Below, one piece after another: positions 1-6,692 of a stretch of 12,602 nt of DNA. Within the stretch, counting starts at the first letter, position 1. Every line of letters starts with the position of its first letter. Under the pieces are notes generated by a model that worked only from the letters and a program-made list of their open reading frames with translations, ran no database searches and was not told the DNA's origin. Source of the DNA: Bacillota bacterium (GTDB lineage Bacteria > Bacillota > Clostridia > Peptostreptococcales > Anaerovoracaceae); NCBI GenBank assembly GCA_023415235.1, contig JAEZLP010000059.1, positions 1-12,602 of the forward strand. The letters are read 5' to 3'. Both the position numbers and the translations under genes were made by a program.

Positions 1-1017
1 TGCATAGTCCACCTGGGAGCCCCTCTGCTCCAGCTTGTCCGCCAGCTGCCGAACCTGCTGCTGCGCCTGGGCAAGGGCCATTCCGTATCCGGGAATTATG
101 ATCACCTTTTTTGCATTCTGCAGAACACTCTCGAGAACAGACTCTGACGTCGCAGTTTCTTTCTCCGAAGCAGTTTGCGCTCCCCCTGCGCTTTTAACAG
201 GTGGCGCAACAGAGGTTTTCCCAAGCAAAATGTCGGAAAGGTGGCGATTCATCGCTTTGCACATGATTTGCGTGAGCAGTAGTCCGGATGCTCCCACGGT
301 GCCGCCAAGAGCGACCAGGAGCAGATTGTTGATAGCCATACCGGCAATCGCATCTGCCACACCCGAGCAAGAGACCAGCAGGGAAATCGTGATCGGCATG
401 TCCGCACCGCCTACACGAATGGCAAATGCAATTCCGAAAAAACCGCTAATGAACAGGCAAAGAATAACGCTGACAATCAGCGGGAAAGACGGAATACAGA
501 TCAGTATCATGGCAATGATGGACAAAGCCAGCGCAGCCGTTGTGATCGCTTGATGCCCCGGCCAAATTACGGGCTTTTGGGGAAGAACCTTGTGCAGCTT
601 TCCTGCAGCAACCAAACTCCCCGTAAAGGTAATCATCCCGATAAATAGTGCCACTGCTCCGGTTGCCAAGCTAAAAAAGCTCAGCACTGTGACGTCAAGC
701 AAAGCAACGACAGCGATCAGGGCTGCAGCGATACCGCCAAAGCCATTGAGCAGGGCAACAACCTGAGGCATCTGGATCATCTTAATGCGATAGGACCAAA
801 TGAGCCCGCTCACAAGACCCAGAATCATGCAGATCCAAAGCCCAGCTGCAGACAGAAGTTCATATTTGTACATGGTGACCACGACTGCGCCTGCCGTGCA
901 GAGAATACTGATCATGTTCCCGCGTACCGCTGTTTTTACTCGACTCATATAGGAGAGGCCGAGAAGAACGCCAAGGGTCAGAAGCACGCTCAGGATATAA
1001 TAGATGATATCGCTCAT
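1..1017 (-). CDS. pntB: NAD(P) transhydrogenase subunit beta (PntB), C-terminus cut by the window edge
   Basis: This is the membrane and NADP(H)-binding subunit of proton-translocating transhydrogenase, which moves hydride between NADH and NADP+ using the proton gradient. Translation from the ATG at 1017 gives 339 residues, starting MSDIIYYILSVLLTLGVLLG. A long series of hydrophobic helices fills about residues 1-260 (domain II). A hydrophilic linker follows at about 265-300, then the start of domain III, whose nucleotide-binding GYGMALAQAQ motif is at residues 310-319. Full-length PntB is about 460 residues, so roughly the last quarter, including most of the NADP site, is outside the window. 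The start codon overlaps the stop of pntAB by 4 bases (ATGA), which points to translational coupling. Family assignment is very secure; which direction the enzyme runs in this organism is not visible. Confidence 0.95.
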   Translation of the reverse strand, partial: MSDIIYYILSVLLTLGVLLGLSYMSRVKTAVRGNMISILCTAGAVVVTMYKYELLSAAGLWICMILGLVSGLIWSYRIKMIQMPQVVALLNGFGGIAAALIAVVALLDVTVLSFFSLATGAVALFIGMITFTGSLVAAGKLHKVLPQKPVIWPGHQAITTAALALSIIAMILICIPSFPLIVSVILCLFISGFFGIAFAIRVGGADMPITISLLVSCSGVADAIAGMAINNLLLVALGGTVGASGLLLTQIMCKAMNRHLSDILLGKTSVAPPVKSAGGAQTASEKETATSESVLESVLQNAKKVIIIPGYGMALAQAQQQVRQLADKLEQRGSQVDYA

Positions 1018-1304
1018 TCCGCACTCTCCCCCTTATTCTTAAACATTTTCAGCATGCGGTCACTAAGTCCAAATCCGCCTGCTACATTCACCATTGCCAG
1101 AAAAACCGCAACATATCCAAGTATCTGGTTGCCTGTGTAAACGGCCGCCGCCGTGCTTGTCAGCGCACCGATCAACGCGATACCGGCCAGTGCGTTCATG
1201 GCCGTCATCAACGGCGTATGGAGAAGACTGGGTACACTGCTGATTATCTTGTATCCTACCAACGCACTGACTATAAATATTGCTATAAGCAACAAAGGAT
1301 GCAT
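1014..1304 (-). CDS. pntAB: NAD(P) transhydrogenase alpha subunit, membrane part (PntAB / PntA2)
   Basis: A 96-residue protein with three or more hydrophobic segments (about 3-20, 34-58, 62-82) and a short basic, charged tail. It matches the small membrane part of the alpha subunit (PNTB_4TM type), which joins PntB to form the proton channel. In E. coli this segment is fused to the NAD-binding domain. Here it is a separate gene, as in Rhodospirillum rubrum. The start is well supported by TTGTAGGAGG ending 8 bases before the ATG. It lies 55 bases after pntAA and overlaps pntB by 4 bases, so the three genes form one operon. Confidence 0.93.
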   Translation of the reverse strand: MHPLLLIAIFIVSALVGYKIISSVPSLLHTPLMTAMNALAGIALIGALTSTAAAVYTGNQILGYVAVFLAMVNVAGGFGLSDRMLKMFKNKGESAE

Positions 1305-1359
1305 TTTATTCCTCCTACAATTTTACTCATGTATGTTTTTTTGCTATGTCAGCCGGAGA

Positions 1360-2517
1360 CTAAATCCCCATTGCCTCTCTTGCGCCCGCATGAACAATTT
1401 CTCCATTGAGGGTAGTGAGTATCGAAGCTACGATTTCATCCTTGAGATCCAGTTCGATCTTTCCGTCATGCGTTAAGTAGCTGACCAGATTATAAATATT
1501 ATGTGCAAACATCCATGTGGAGCTTGTGGGCAGCATCCCGGGGATGTTCTTGATTCCAATCACGGTGACTCCGTGTTTTACGCTTACTTCTCCGGGGACA
1601 GTCGCTTCACAGTTTCCACCCTGATCAATGGAGATATCCACAATAACCGAACCCGGTTTCATAGCAGCCACCATTTCATCGGTGATCAGGACCGGTGCTG
1701 TTTTACTTGGCACTAAAGCGCTGCAGAAAACGATATCCATCTGTGAGATTGTCTCTCTCAAAGCCTCTCTCTCCTTGACCAGCCAATCCTCCGGGAGAGC
1801 CTGCGCGTAGCCGCCTTGTCCAATTGCGATATCGGCGGGAACCGTGTTTTCGACTATTTTTGCTCCGAGACTTTTGGCCTGCTCAGCTGCATCTGGGCGA
1901 ATGTCTGTAGCATGAACTATTGCGCCTAGACGTTTTGCCGTTGCAACCGCCTGAAGACCACCTACACCGGTTCCGATGACCAGTACATTGACCGGTTTGA
2001 TCATCCCGATTGCGCAGAAGATCTGGGGTACGAATTTAGGGAGATAATCTGCGGCTAAAAGCATTCCCTTGTAGCCGGCGCAGGTGCTCATAGAGGTAAG
2101 GGCATCCATGTTCTGAGCCCTGGAAATACGAGGCACCCCATCCAGAGTTAAACCGATCACGCCTTTTTCCGCCATCTTCTTTACCATTTCATGGTTGACC
2201 GGAGCAGCTGGATGAATAAAGGTAATCAGGTACTGCCCCTTGTGCATCAAGTCGATTTCACTCAGATTCTTCTGTGTATTGAATTGCGGCTCCTTTACCT
2301 TGAGAATCACCTCCGCCTTTTCATACAGGTCTGCAACGTCGTCGATCAGCTGCGCGCCTGCGGCTTTATACTGCTCATCGCTGAAAAAAGAGCCTTCTCC
2401 GGCAGATTTCTCGACTAGTACAGTTGCACCGTCCTTAACCAGCTTTTCAACGGTTTCAGGCGTTGCTGAAACTCTGTTCTCACCGTGCATAATTTCCTTA
2501 GGAATACCAATAATCAT
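1360..2517 (-). CDS. pntAA: NAD(P) transhydrogenase alpha subunit, NAD(H)-binding part (PntAA / PntA1)
   Basis: The soluble domain I of transhydrogenase, which binds NAD(H) on the cytoplasmic side. It has 385 residues, the usual length for the separate form. The opening IGIPKEIMHGENRVSATPET is typical of the alanine dehydrogenase/PNT N-terminal domain. The hydride-transfer RQD loop is at 133-138 (RAQNMD: R133, Q135, D138). A Rossmann motif GTGVGG is at 182-187, with the acidic D205 that normally contacts the adenosine ribose of NAD. The C-terminal loop region TTLNGEIVHAGAREAMGI is intact. The start at 2517 follows GGAGGT with 7 bases between. It is first in the operon, 34 bases downstream of a strong promoter (2551-2578). 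All catalytic features are present; alanine dehydrogenase is excluded by the adjacent pntAB and pntB. Confidence 0.96.
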   Translation of the reverse strand: MIIGIPKEIMHGENRVSATPETVEKLVKDGATVLVEKSAGEGSFFSDEQYKAAGAQLIDDVADLYEKAEVILKVKEPQFNTQKNLSEIDLMHKGQYLITFIHPAAPVNHEMVKKMAEKGVIGLTLDGVPRISRAQNMDALTSMSTCAGYKGMLLAADYLPKFVPQIFCAIGMIKPVNVLVIGTGVGGLQAVATAKRLGAIVHATDIRPDAAEQAKSLGAKIVENTVPADIAIGQGGYAQALPEDWLVKEREALRETISQMDIVFCSALVPSKTAPVLITDEMVAAMKPGSVIVDISIDQGGNCEATVPGEVSVKHGVTVIGIKNIPGMLPTSSTWMFAHNIYNLVSYLTHDGKIELDLKDEIVASILTTLNGEIVHAGAREAMGI

Positions 2518-2550
2518 GTTGACACCTCCAATGATTCGTCTTTTTTCTAC

Positions 2551-2578
2551 ATACTACCATAACCGCAAAATATGTCAA
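2551..2578 (-). promoter_or_regulatory. Promoter of the pnt operon
   Basis: On the minus strand TTGACA (2578-2573) and TAGTAT (2556-2551) are separated by 16 bases, with TGG just before the -10 giving an extended -10. The start site would be near 2544, leaving a leader of about 27 bases before the pntAA ribosome binding site. The leader is too short for a riboswitch. Confidence 0.8.
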
Positions 2579-2640
2579 GGTTTTGCCAAATATCGCTAAT
2601 TTATTCTGTATTTTAAAATTTATCCCGTAATTATTTCTTA

Positions 2641-2685
2641 ATTTTGGGCTTTTTCCCATTCCATCATTTATTTTTTAGCCCAAAA
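2641..2685. repeat. Inverted repeat upstream of the pnt promoter
   Basis: TTTTGGGCT (2642-2650) and AGCCCAAAA (2677-2685) form a 9-bp inverted repeat with a 26-base AT-rich loop. It lies about 65 bases upstream of the pnt -35 box. Neither strand has a clean T-run after it, so it is not a convincing terminator. It could be an operator or a remnant. The rest of 2690-2820 is AT-rich, with two TATAAT-like words (2717-2722 and 2778-2783) that lack a partner -35, and I see no gene in it. Confidence 0.4.
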
Positions 2686-2822
2686 AAATCAGCTGTATTT
2701 AACTCTATAAGACTTTTATAATAAAGCTACTTAATCGAATGGTTGGCAGGTATGCTAATCAACACTTTGTGTACCGGTATAATATCTCAAATTTTTTAAT
2801 CGTAGACCAATCAAATCAATCA

Positions 2823-2873
2823 TAAAAAAATGAAGCATAGATGTCCATTGCTAATGCAATTAAATCTATGCTT
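2823..2873 (-). terminator. Rho-independent terminator behind the SLH remnant
   Basis: AAGCATAGAT (2833-2842) and ATCTATGCTT (2864-2873) form a perfect 10-bp stem. An inner ATTGC/GCAAT stem (2847-2851 and 2856-2860) has a TAAT loop. On the minus strand the stem is followed by CATTTTTTTATG. It starts 30 bases after the stop codon at 2903 and so fits as the terminator of the decayed SLH gene. Confidence 0.75.
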
Positions 2874-2902
2874 ACATTGTACGATACTATGAAATGATTT
2901 CA

Positions 2903-3098
2903 CTACGCTTTAAAAAAGTCTAACTTCTGGAGGTCATCCACCTGCGCACGAGAAGCTTTATTCTTTGGATTCAAACCGTTATCCGAGCCTGTCACAATGC
3001 CTTTCTCGACTGCCCAGGCCATGGCGTCTTTACTCTGAAATCATTTCCTTTATGCTTTTCTCTTGTGATTCGTCGAATTTGATGATTCTTTTCGCCAT
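2903..3098 (-). pseudogene. Remnant of an S-layer-homology (SLH) domain protein
   Basis: On the minus strand 3028-2903 reads as 41 residues: DAMAWAVEKGIVTGSDNG, then LNPKNKASRAQV and a short tail ending at TAG. This is one SLH repeat, the module that anchors surface proteins to the Gram-positive cell wall. It is open only back to a TGA just upstream. Immediately before it, in another frame, an ATG at 3098 behind AAAGGTG opens a 22-residue ORF (MAKRIIKFDESQEKSIKEMI..) that ends at TAA 3032-3030. The arrangement looks like a start region joined out of frame to the last SLH motif after loss of the middle. SLH proteins usually carry three such motifs plus a large functional part, so nothing functional is expected. 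Its terminator survives. The SLH match is by motif recognition; the origin of the 22-residue part is unknown. Confidence 0.65.
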
Positions 3099-3143
3099 TG
3101 TTTTCACCTTTCCCTTTCTTTACAGACCTTTATCCGCAAAGGT

Positions 3144-3193
3144 AAAAACAAATAAAAATACCAACATCTATATCTCTATAAACGTTGGTATTT
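3144..3193 (-). terminator. Terminator of the tRNA operon
   Basis: AAATACCAAC (3156-3165) pairs perfectly with GTTGGTATTT (3184-3193). On the minus strand the stem is followed by TTATTTGTTTTT. It begins 7 bases after the CCA end of tRNA-Cys, the last tRNA transcribed. Confidence 0.85.
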
Positions 3194-3199
3194 CAGTTC

Positions 3200-3274
<75 letters not shown>

Positions 3275-3282
3275 ATATGTTT

Positions 3283-3323
3283 GGGAATGAAATGCGCGTG
3301 CCGCGAAACACGCGCATTTTCCC
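3283..3323 (-). other. Strong hairpin between tRNA-Gln and tRNA-Cys
   Basis: AAATGCGCGTG (3290-3300) and CACGCGCATTT (3309-3319) form a perfect 11-bp GC-rich stem with an 8-base loop. It is extended by GGGA/TCCC (3283-3286, 3320-3323) across a small bulge. It fills most of the 52-base spacer. There is no proper T-run on the minus strand, so it is more likely a processing or stability element, or a leaky terminator, than a full stop. Confidence 0.7.
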
Positions 3324-3326
3324 TGT

Positions 3327-3401
3327 TGGCTAGGGTAGAAGGATTCGAACCTTCGAATGATGGAGTCAGAGTCCATTGCCTTACCGCTTGGCGATACCCC
3401 A
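3327..3401 (-). tRNA. tRNA-Gln (anticodon CTG)
   Basis: Acceptor TGGGGTA/TACCCTA starting with the U1-A72 pair usual for tRNA-Gln. Anticodon loop CTCTGAC with CTG at 3369-3367, T-loop TTCGAAT, discriminator G and encoded CCA. It decodes CAG; the TTG isoacceptor needed for CAA is not in this window. Confidence 0.95.
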
Positions 3402-3442
3402 ATGTTGTGTGGCTTTAGTGTTTTATATGATTTTTTTATATA

Positions 3443-3519
3443 TGGGGTGGGTGATGGGATTCGAACCCACGAGTGCAGGAGCCACAATCCTGTGTCTTAA
3501 CCACTTGACTACACCCACC
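3443..3519 (-). tRNA. tRNA-His (anticodon GTG)
   Basis: Acceptor GTGGGTG/CACCCAC with discriminator C73 and an encoded G at position -1 (3519), the identity pair for tRNA-His. Anticodon GTG at 3485-3483, T-loop TTCGAAT, encoded CCA. Confidence 0.97.
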
Positions 3520-3533
3520 ACGGTTTTTTTTAA

Positions 3534-3610
3534 TGGCGATCCGGATCGGGCTCGAACCGACGACCTCCAGCGTGACAGGCTGGCATTCTAACCAACTGAA
3601 CTACCGGACC
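3534..3610 (-). tRNA. tRNA-Asp (anticodon GTC)
   Basis: Acceptor GGTCCGG/CCGGATC, anticodon stem CCAGC/GCTGG with loop CTGTCAC and GTC at 3576-3574, discriminator G, encoded CCA. It is separated from tRNA-Val by only 6 bases. Confidence 0.97.
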
Positions 3611-3616
3611 GCAACA

Positions 3617-3692
3617 TGGTGGGCGCAATAGGGCTCGAACCTATGACCCCCTGCTTGTAAGGCAGGTGCTCTCCCAGCTGAGCTATGCGCCC
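3617..3692 (-). tRNA. tRNA-Val (anticodon TAC)
   Basis: Acceptor GGGCGCA/TGCGCCC, anticodon stem CCTGC/GCAGG with loop CTTACAA and TAC at 3659-3657, discriminator A, encoded CCA. Confidence 0.97.
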
Positions 3693-3722
3693 ATATTGCA
3701 AAAACCATTCTTTGATAAAATG

Positions 3723-3799
3723 TGGTAGCGGCGAGTGGAGTCGAACCACCGACCTTCCGGGTATGAACCGGACGCTCTAGCCAACTAAGCTACACCGCC
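3723..3799 (-). tRNA. tRNA-Met, elongator (anticodon CAT)
   Basis: Acceptor GGCGGTG/CGCCGCT, anticodon stem TCCGG/CCGGA with loop TTCATAC and CAT at 3765-3763, discriminator A, encoded CCA. The paired first base and the absence of three GC pairs next to the anticodon loop argue against an initiator tRNA. A tRNA-Ile with modified CAT cannot be excluded from the anticodon alone, but the body resembles clostridial elongator tRNA-Met. It is the first tRNA of the operon. Confidence 0.92.
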
Positions 3800-3834
3800 A
3801 CATTTCAAGCGGACATAAACATGTCGCAAGTAAG

Positions 3835-3863
3835 ATAGTACCATTTCAGACCACCTATGTCAA
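3835..3863 (-). promoter_or_regulatory. Promoter of the tRNA operon
   Basis: On the minus strand a perfect TTGACA (3863-3858), a 17-base spacer and TACTAT (3840-3835), with TGG before the -10 (extended -10). The start site is predicted near 3828, about 29 bases before tRNA-Met. The leader holds a small GACAT/ATGTC hairpin (about 3809-3827). Confidence 0.88.
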
Positions 3864-3959
3864 GCAGTTTTTCAGGTTAAAATCGTCGGAATTTGTTATT
3901 TCCAGTAATTGGTCGGAGTGATACGACAATGGCGATACAGTTCTTTCCAGACCGTCCAA

Positions 3960-5561
3960 TCATTCCTTGTGATTGATCGGATAATGGATATCAAAGTGGT
4001 TTCTGCCCGACAGCCTCGCCTTGTGCATTGCCGCTTTGCTGTATCTGATCATCTTCTTTTTGTCAGCCTTTTCATCCTTCGTATATACGATCCCGACACT
4101 GACGTTGATATCCACATGAACTTCATCAATGAAGCGAATGCCCTCAATCTCCTTAATAATCTTTTCAGCGATCATTTCGGGGTACCTGGGTGCAGTCCAG
4201 TTCGTCACGAACACGAGAAATTCCGCTCCTCCAAGCCGTGATGGATAGCATACATGCTGAGGCAGCTTTCTCAGGATGTCACCGACCTCGATCAGGATTC
4301 TATCACCAATATCATATCCAAGATTGTCATTGATCTCCTTAAAGCCTTCCACATCAAAGAGAATCAATGCCTGGTTCGGATGCTTGTAAAGAAGGATGTC
4401 CAAAAGCTCATAGATCGCGGTCCAGTTGGGAAGACGAGTCAGGCTGTCCACACGGGACGCCAGGCGCAGCTCCTTTTCATTTTTCTGATGTCTTTCCGCT
4501 AGATTGTTTACATTTTCGCATATCTTCTCAAATTCACGAAGGCCTTTATAATGGCACCGGGCGGTTAGATCCCCGCTCGATATTCTGTTAAGAGCGTCGT
4601 TTATTACTTTAAAAGGCTTCATATGAATTCGGTAGATATTATAACAAAAGACCGCAGCAAGAGAAAACAGCAACATGATCGCTGCCGTTAGCAGCGTTTT
4701 CAGCATCTTCACATTCTCGAACAGACTGCTTTTTTCAATGGCGACAACAGCGATACAGCCGAGAGGCTCCACCGACTCATAGGCTCCGATATATTCAATT
4801 CCCTTATTGCTGAACTCAACGAAGCCGCTCTGCTTTTCAAGACGGTTTGCTTCATAATCGGCAACCAGCTTCTCCAACGAATTGCTGCTTTGGTATTCAT
4901 GATATAACAGTGCAGGGCTGTCTTCGTTCCCTTCATAAAACATGGTTCCGTCCCTTCGGATAAGAAAGGAAATTCGTCCCTTATCATCGTTGACCTTGTC
5001 CATGTATTCTCTCACAATATCAATATCCACATTCTGACGCAGAATTCCGGTTATATTGCCATCATCATAGATCGGAACGGCTATCTCAATACTTACCGTA
5101 TTATGGATGTCTGTTAGCCATCCAACATAGGAAGCCTCCCCGTTTATTATTCGTTGAAACAGTTCCGTCTTGTCCAGTTTCAGGCCCGTTTCCTCCGCTC
5201 GTGTCGAAAGCATCACCTCGCCCTCGGAATCGATCAGTGCCCCTCCCACCATTGGAAAGCCTACCGATTCCAACACCAGATCCCTGATCTGCTCCTGCCG
5301 GCCCGGAGCTTCTGATAAAACGGCGCTCCCGGCGGTCATAGCATTTCGAATCACCGGCATTTCCGCTTTCTTCTGAATATCCGAAACCAGGTGATTGTAG
5401 AATCTTTCCAGATGTAAATCCATAAAATGCACGGTAGAGGCCAGGGCCCCCTGTTTCTCGCTTTTAATTGTCGTCTGCGCGCTGTAGATTAAAATCCCAC
5501 CGATCACAATGGATGGAAGCAGTGCTAGAAGCGCGACAAATAAAAAAATACCACGTCTCAT
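3960..5561 (-). CDS. Membrane GGDEF-domain protein with Cache-like sensor and degenerate GGAEF site
   Basis: A 533-residue signalling protein. An N-terminal membrane segment (about 5-27) is followed by an extracytoplasmic dCache-like sensor (about 30-280), a second membrane segment (about 288-310), a HAMP linker (about 311-365) and a GGDEF domain (about 370-525). GGDEF domains make cyclic di-GMP from two GTP. The fold signatures are present: SLTRLPN at 373-379, the metal-binding D403 in FDVEGFKEIND and GRN at 519-521. The signature itself is GGAEF (444-448) instead of GG[D/E]EF, which removes a catalytic metal ligand. The usual GH before the GD motif reads GY. The RxxD inhibitory site upstream is also absent (Q and C in those places). 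No EAL or HD-GYP domain is attached. It is probably a weak or inactive cyclase, perhaps acting as a nucleotide-responsive sensor; that part is inference. The gene has its own promoter, and AAGGG before the ATG is a modest ribosome binding site. Confidence 0.88.
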   Translation of the reverse strand: MRRGIFLFVALLALLPSIVIGGILIYSAQTTIKSEKQGALASTVHFMDLHLERFYNHLVSDIQKKAEMPVIRNAMTAGSAVLSEAPGRQEQIRDLVLESVGFPMVGGALIDSEGEVMLSTRAEETGLKLDKTELFQRIINGEASYVGWLTDIHNTVSIEIAVPIYDDGNITGILRQNVDIDIVREYMDKVNDDKGRISFLIRRDGTMFYEGNEDSPALLYHEYQSSNSLEKLVADYEANRLEKQSGFVEFSNKGIEYIGAYESVEPLGCIAVVAIEKSSLFENVKMLKTLLTAAIMLLFSLAAVFCYNIYRIHMKPFKVINDALNRISSGDLTARCHYKGLREFEKICENVNNLAERHQKNEKELRLASRVDSLTRLPNWTAIYELLDILLYKHPNQALILFDVEGFKEINDNLGYDIGDRILIEVGDILRKLPQHVCYPSRLGGAEFLVFVTNWTAPRYPEMIAEKIIKEIEGIRFIDEVHVDINVSVGIVYTKDEKADKKKMIRYSKAAMHKARLSGRNHFDIHYPINHKE

Positions 5562-5614
5562 AGGAACGTTTCCCTTTCTTCAAGCGAATAACGTCTTCCT
5601 CATTTCGTGGCTAC

Positions 5615-5643
5615 ATTATATCACATTTCTGACGCATTGTTCA
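5615..5643 (-). promoter_or_regulatory. Promoter of the GGDEF gene
   Basis: On the minus strand a perfect TATAAT (5620-5615) is preceded by TGA (extended -10), with TGAACA (5643-5638), 4 of 6 consensus bases, 17 bases upstream. The start site would be near 5608, giving a leader of about 47 bases. Confidence 0.7.
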
Positions 5644-5663
5644 TATAATTACCAGTGAGAAGT

Positions 5664-5867
5664 TTAATAATTTTCCTTCCAGCATCGGAGCAGAAAATAT
5701 GCCAACAGTAATAAAAAGATACCCTGCCCCTTGAAATAGGCTGCGGTCACGGAACTTACCGCCATCGGTACTGAGAGGCAAGAATGCGCCGGCATTTTGA
5801 AACGGATGTTTCCAACACAGCGCATATACGCCTCAGAAGAGATCAGACAGCCTGTTTCATCATGCAA
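5664..5867 (-). CDS. Doubtful small membrane ORF
   Basis: A 67-residue ORF just after bcp (9 bases from its stop) with one hydrophobic stretch near the C-terminus (IFLLLLAYFLLRCW) and a KENY end. No ribosome binding site precedes the ATG at 5867, and I do not recognise the protein. Another minus-strand frame through the same bases reads WKHPFQNAGAFLPLST and then a different hydrophobic run, GAGYLFITVGIFSAPML, ending in TGA just before the GGDEF promoter, but it has no ATG. The stretch may be a decayed small membrane gene rather than an active one. Confidence 0.22.
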   Translation of the reverse strand: MHDETGCLISSEAYMRCVGNIRFKMPAHSCLSVPMAVSSVTAAYFKGQGIFLLLLAYFLLRCWKENY

Positions 5868-5876
5868 GGGGCTATT

Positions 5877-6335
5877 TTATTCCCCGAGGAACTCCAGAAT
5901 ATCATAAGCATTGGTATCCGGCTTGGCTTTTTCGAAAACCTTGATAATGACTCCATCTTCATCAATTACATAGGTGGCGCGGACTACACCCATAGAGGTC
6001 TTTCCGTAAAGCTTCTTTTCCTTCCAGACGTCATAAGCCTGAATCGCAGTCAAATCTGGGTCTGACAGTAATATGAACGGCAGTTCATACTTTTCGGCAA
6101 ATTTCCTGTGAGACTCGCTGCTGTCCTTGCTGATGCCGATCACGACGATATCATCGTCGCGAAAACCGTCGTAAGCCTCCTTGAAGGTGCAGGCTTGTTT
6201 TGTACAACCGGGGGTGTTGTCTTTGGGATAAAAATAGACGACCACCTTCTTGCCTCTGTAATCCGACAGACTGACGGGTTTTCCGGCCACGTCATTTAAC
6301 GTAAAGTCCGGTGCTTTCATTCCTTCTTTCAGCAT
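5877..6335 (-). CDS. bcp: Peroxiredoxin, BCP/PrxQ family thiol peroxidase
   Basis: A cytoplasmic thioredoxin-dependent peroxidase that reduces hydrogen peroxide and organic hydroperoxides. It has 152 residues, the usual family length. The motif YPKDNTPGCTKQAC places the peroxidatic cysteine at C44 and the resolving cysteine at C49, the C-x4-C spacing of the BCP group. The conserved active-site arginine is R119 (GVVRATYVID). The N-terminal GMKAPDFTLNDVAGKPVSLSDYRGKK is typical of AhpC/TSA proteins. GGAGGG sits 8 bases before the ATG. It lies 37 bases downstream of the DUF1294 gene on the same strand and is probably co-transcribed with it. An anaerobe would use it for oxygen tolerance. The assignment is secure. 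Confidence 0.96.
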   Translation of the reverse strand: MLKEGMKAPDFTLNDVAGKPVSLSDYRGKKVVVYFYPKDNTPGCTKQACTFKEAYDGFRDDDIVVIGISKDSSESHRKFAEKYELPFILLSDPDLTAIQAYDVWKEKKLYGKTSMGVVRATYVIDEDGVIIKVFEKAKPDTNAYDILEFLGE

Positions 6336-6372
6336 GTATGTTCCCTCCGAAATATTGAATAATACTGACTTG

Positions 6373-6642
6373 TTATAGAAGATAATACCAGATTAGAAAG
6401 ACCAGGGAAAGATTAAAAAGAAGCGCAACGGGCAATAGTATCCGGAATTTCCATTTACGCGTCTTATGACGGAATATCAGCGAACCCAATACCGCACCGA
6501 TGCCGCCCATGGCGAAAGCGCATGTCAGCAAAGCGGACTCGCTGATTCTCCATTTGCCCCGGACTGCTTTCCATTTATCAATTGCCATCAGGAGAAAGGT
6601 GATGATATTCCATATGACAAGTATGTAGATCCATTGTTCCAT
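6373..6642 (-). CDS. DUF1294 family small membrane protein
   Basis: An 89-residue membrane protein with three hydrophobic segments (about 3-19, 38-57, 68-88). It carries the DUF1294 pattern: an Asp-Lys after the first helix (AIDKWKAVRGKWRISESALL), a GGIGAVLGSLIFRHKTRKWKF core and a hydrophobic C-terminus. The function of the family is unknown. AGGGA lies 9 bases before the ATG, and a perfect TATAAT (6661-6656) lies 14 bases upstream of the start codon. That spacing is too tight for a normal promoter with this ribosome binding site, so transcription from the upstream genes is likely. Only the family is certain. Confidence 0.85.
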   Translation of the reverse strand: MEQWIYILVIWNIITFLLMAIDKWKAVRGKWRISESALLTCAFAMGGIGAVLGSLIFRHKTRKWKFRILLPVALLFNLSLVFLIWYYLL

Positions 6643-6660
6643 GCCAATTCCCTATATTAT

Positions 6661-6677
6661 ACCGGCCCCATGCCGGT
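6661..6677. other. Small GC hairpin between yyaL and the DUF1294 gene
   Basis: ACCGGC (6661-6666) and GCCGGT (6672-6677) form a 6-bp stem with a 5-base loop. There is no T-run on the minus strand, so it is at best a weak terminator or processing signal for the genes read there. On the plus strand it is followed by a pyrimidine-rich tract. Confidence 0.35.
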
Positions 6678-6692
6678 TCCTTTCCTTTTAAA

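Noticed and set aside
35..553. 172-residue plus-strand ORF at the left edge
   Set aside because: It is antisense to pntB, whose minus-strand reading is continuous from 1017 to the window edge.
2518..2550. Riboswitch or attenuator upstream of pntAA
   Set aside because: The predicted leader is under 30 bases and cannot fold into an aptamer.
2700..2830. Plus-strand promoters at the TATAAT words 2717-2722 and 2778-2783
   Set aside because: Neither has a -35 at a sensible distance and no plus-strand gene follows.
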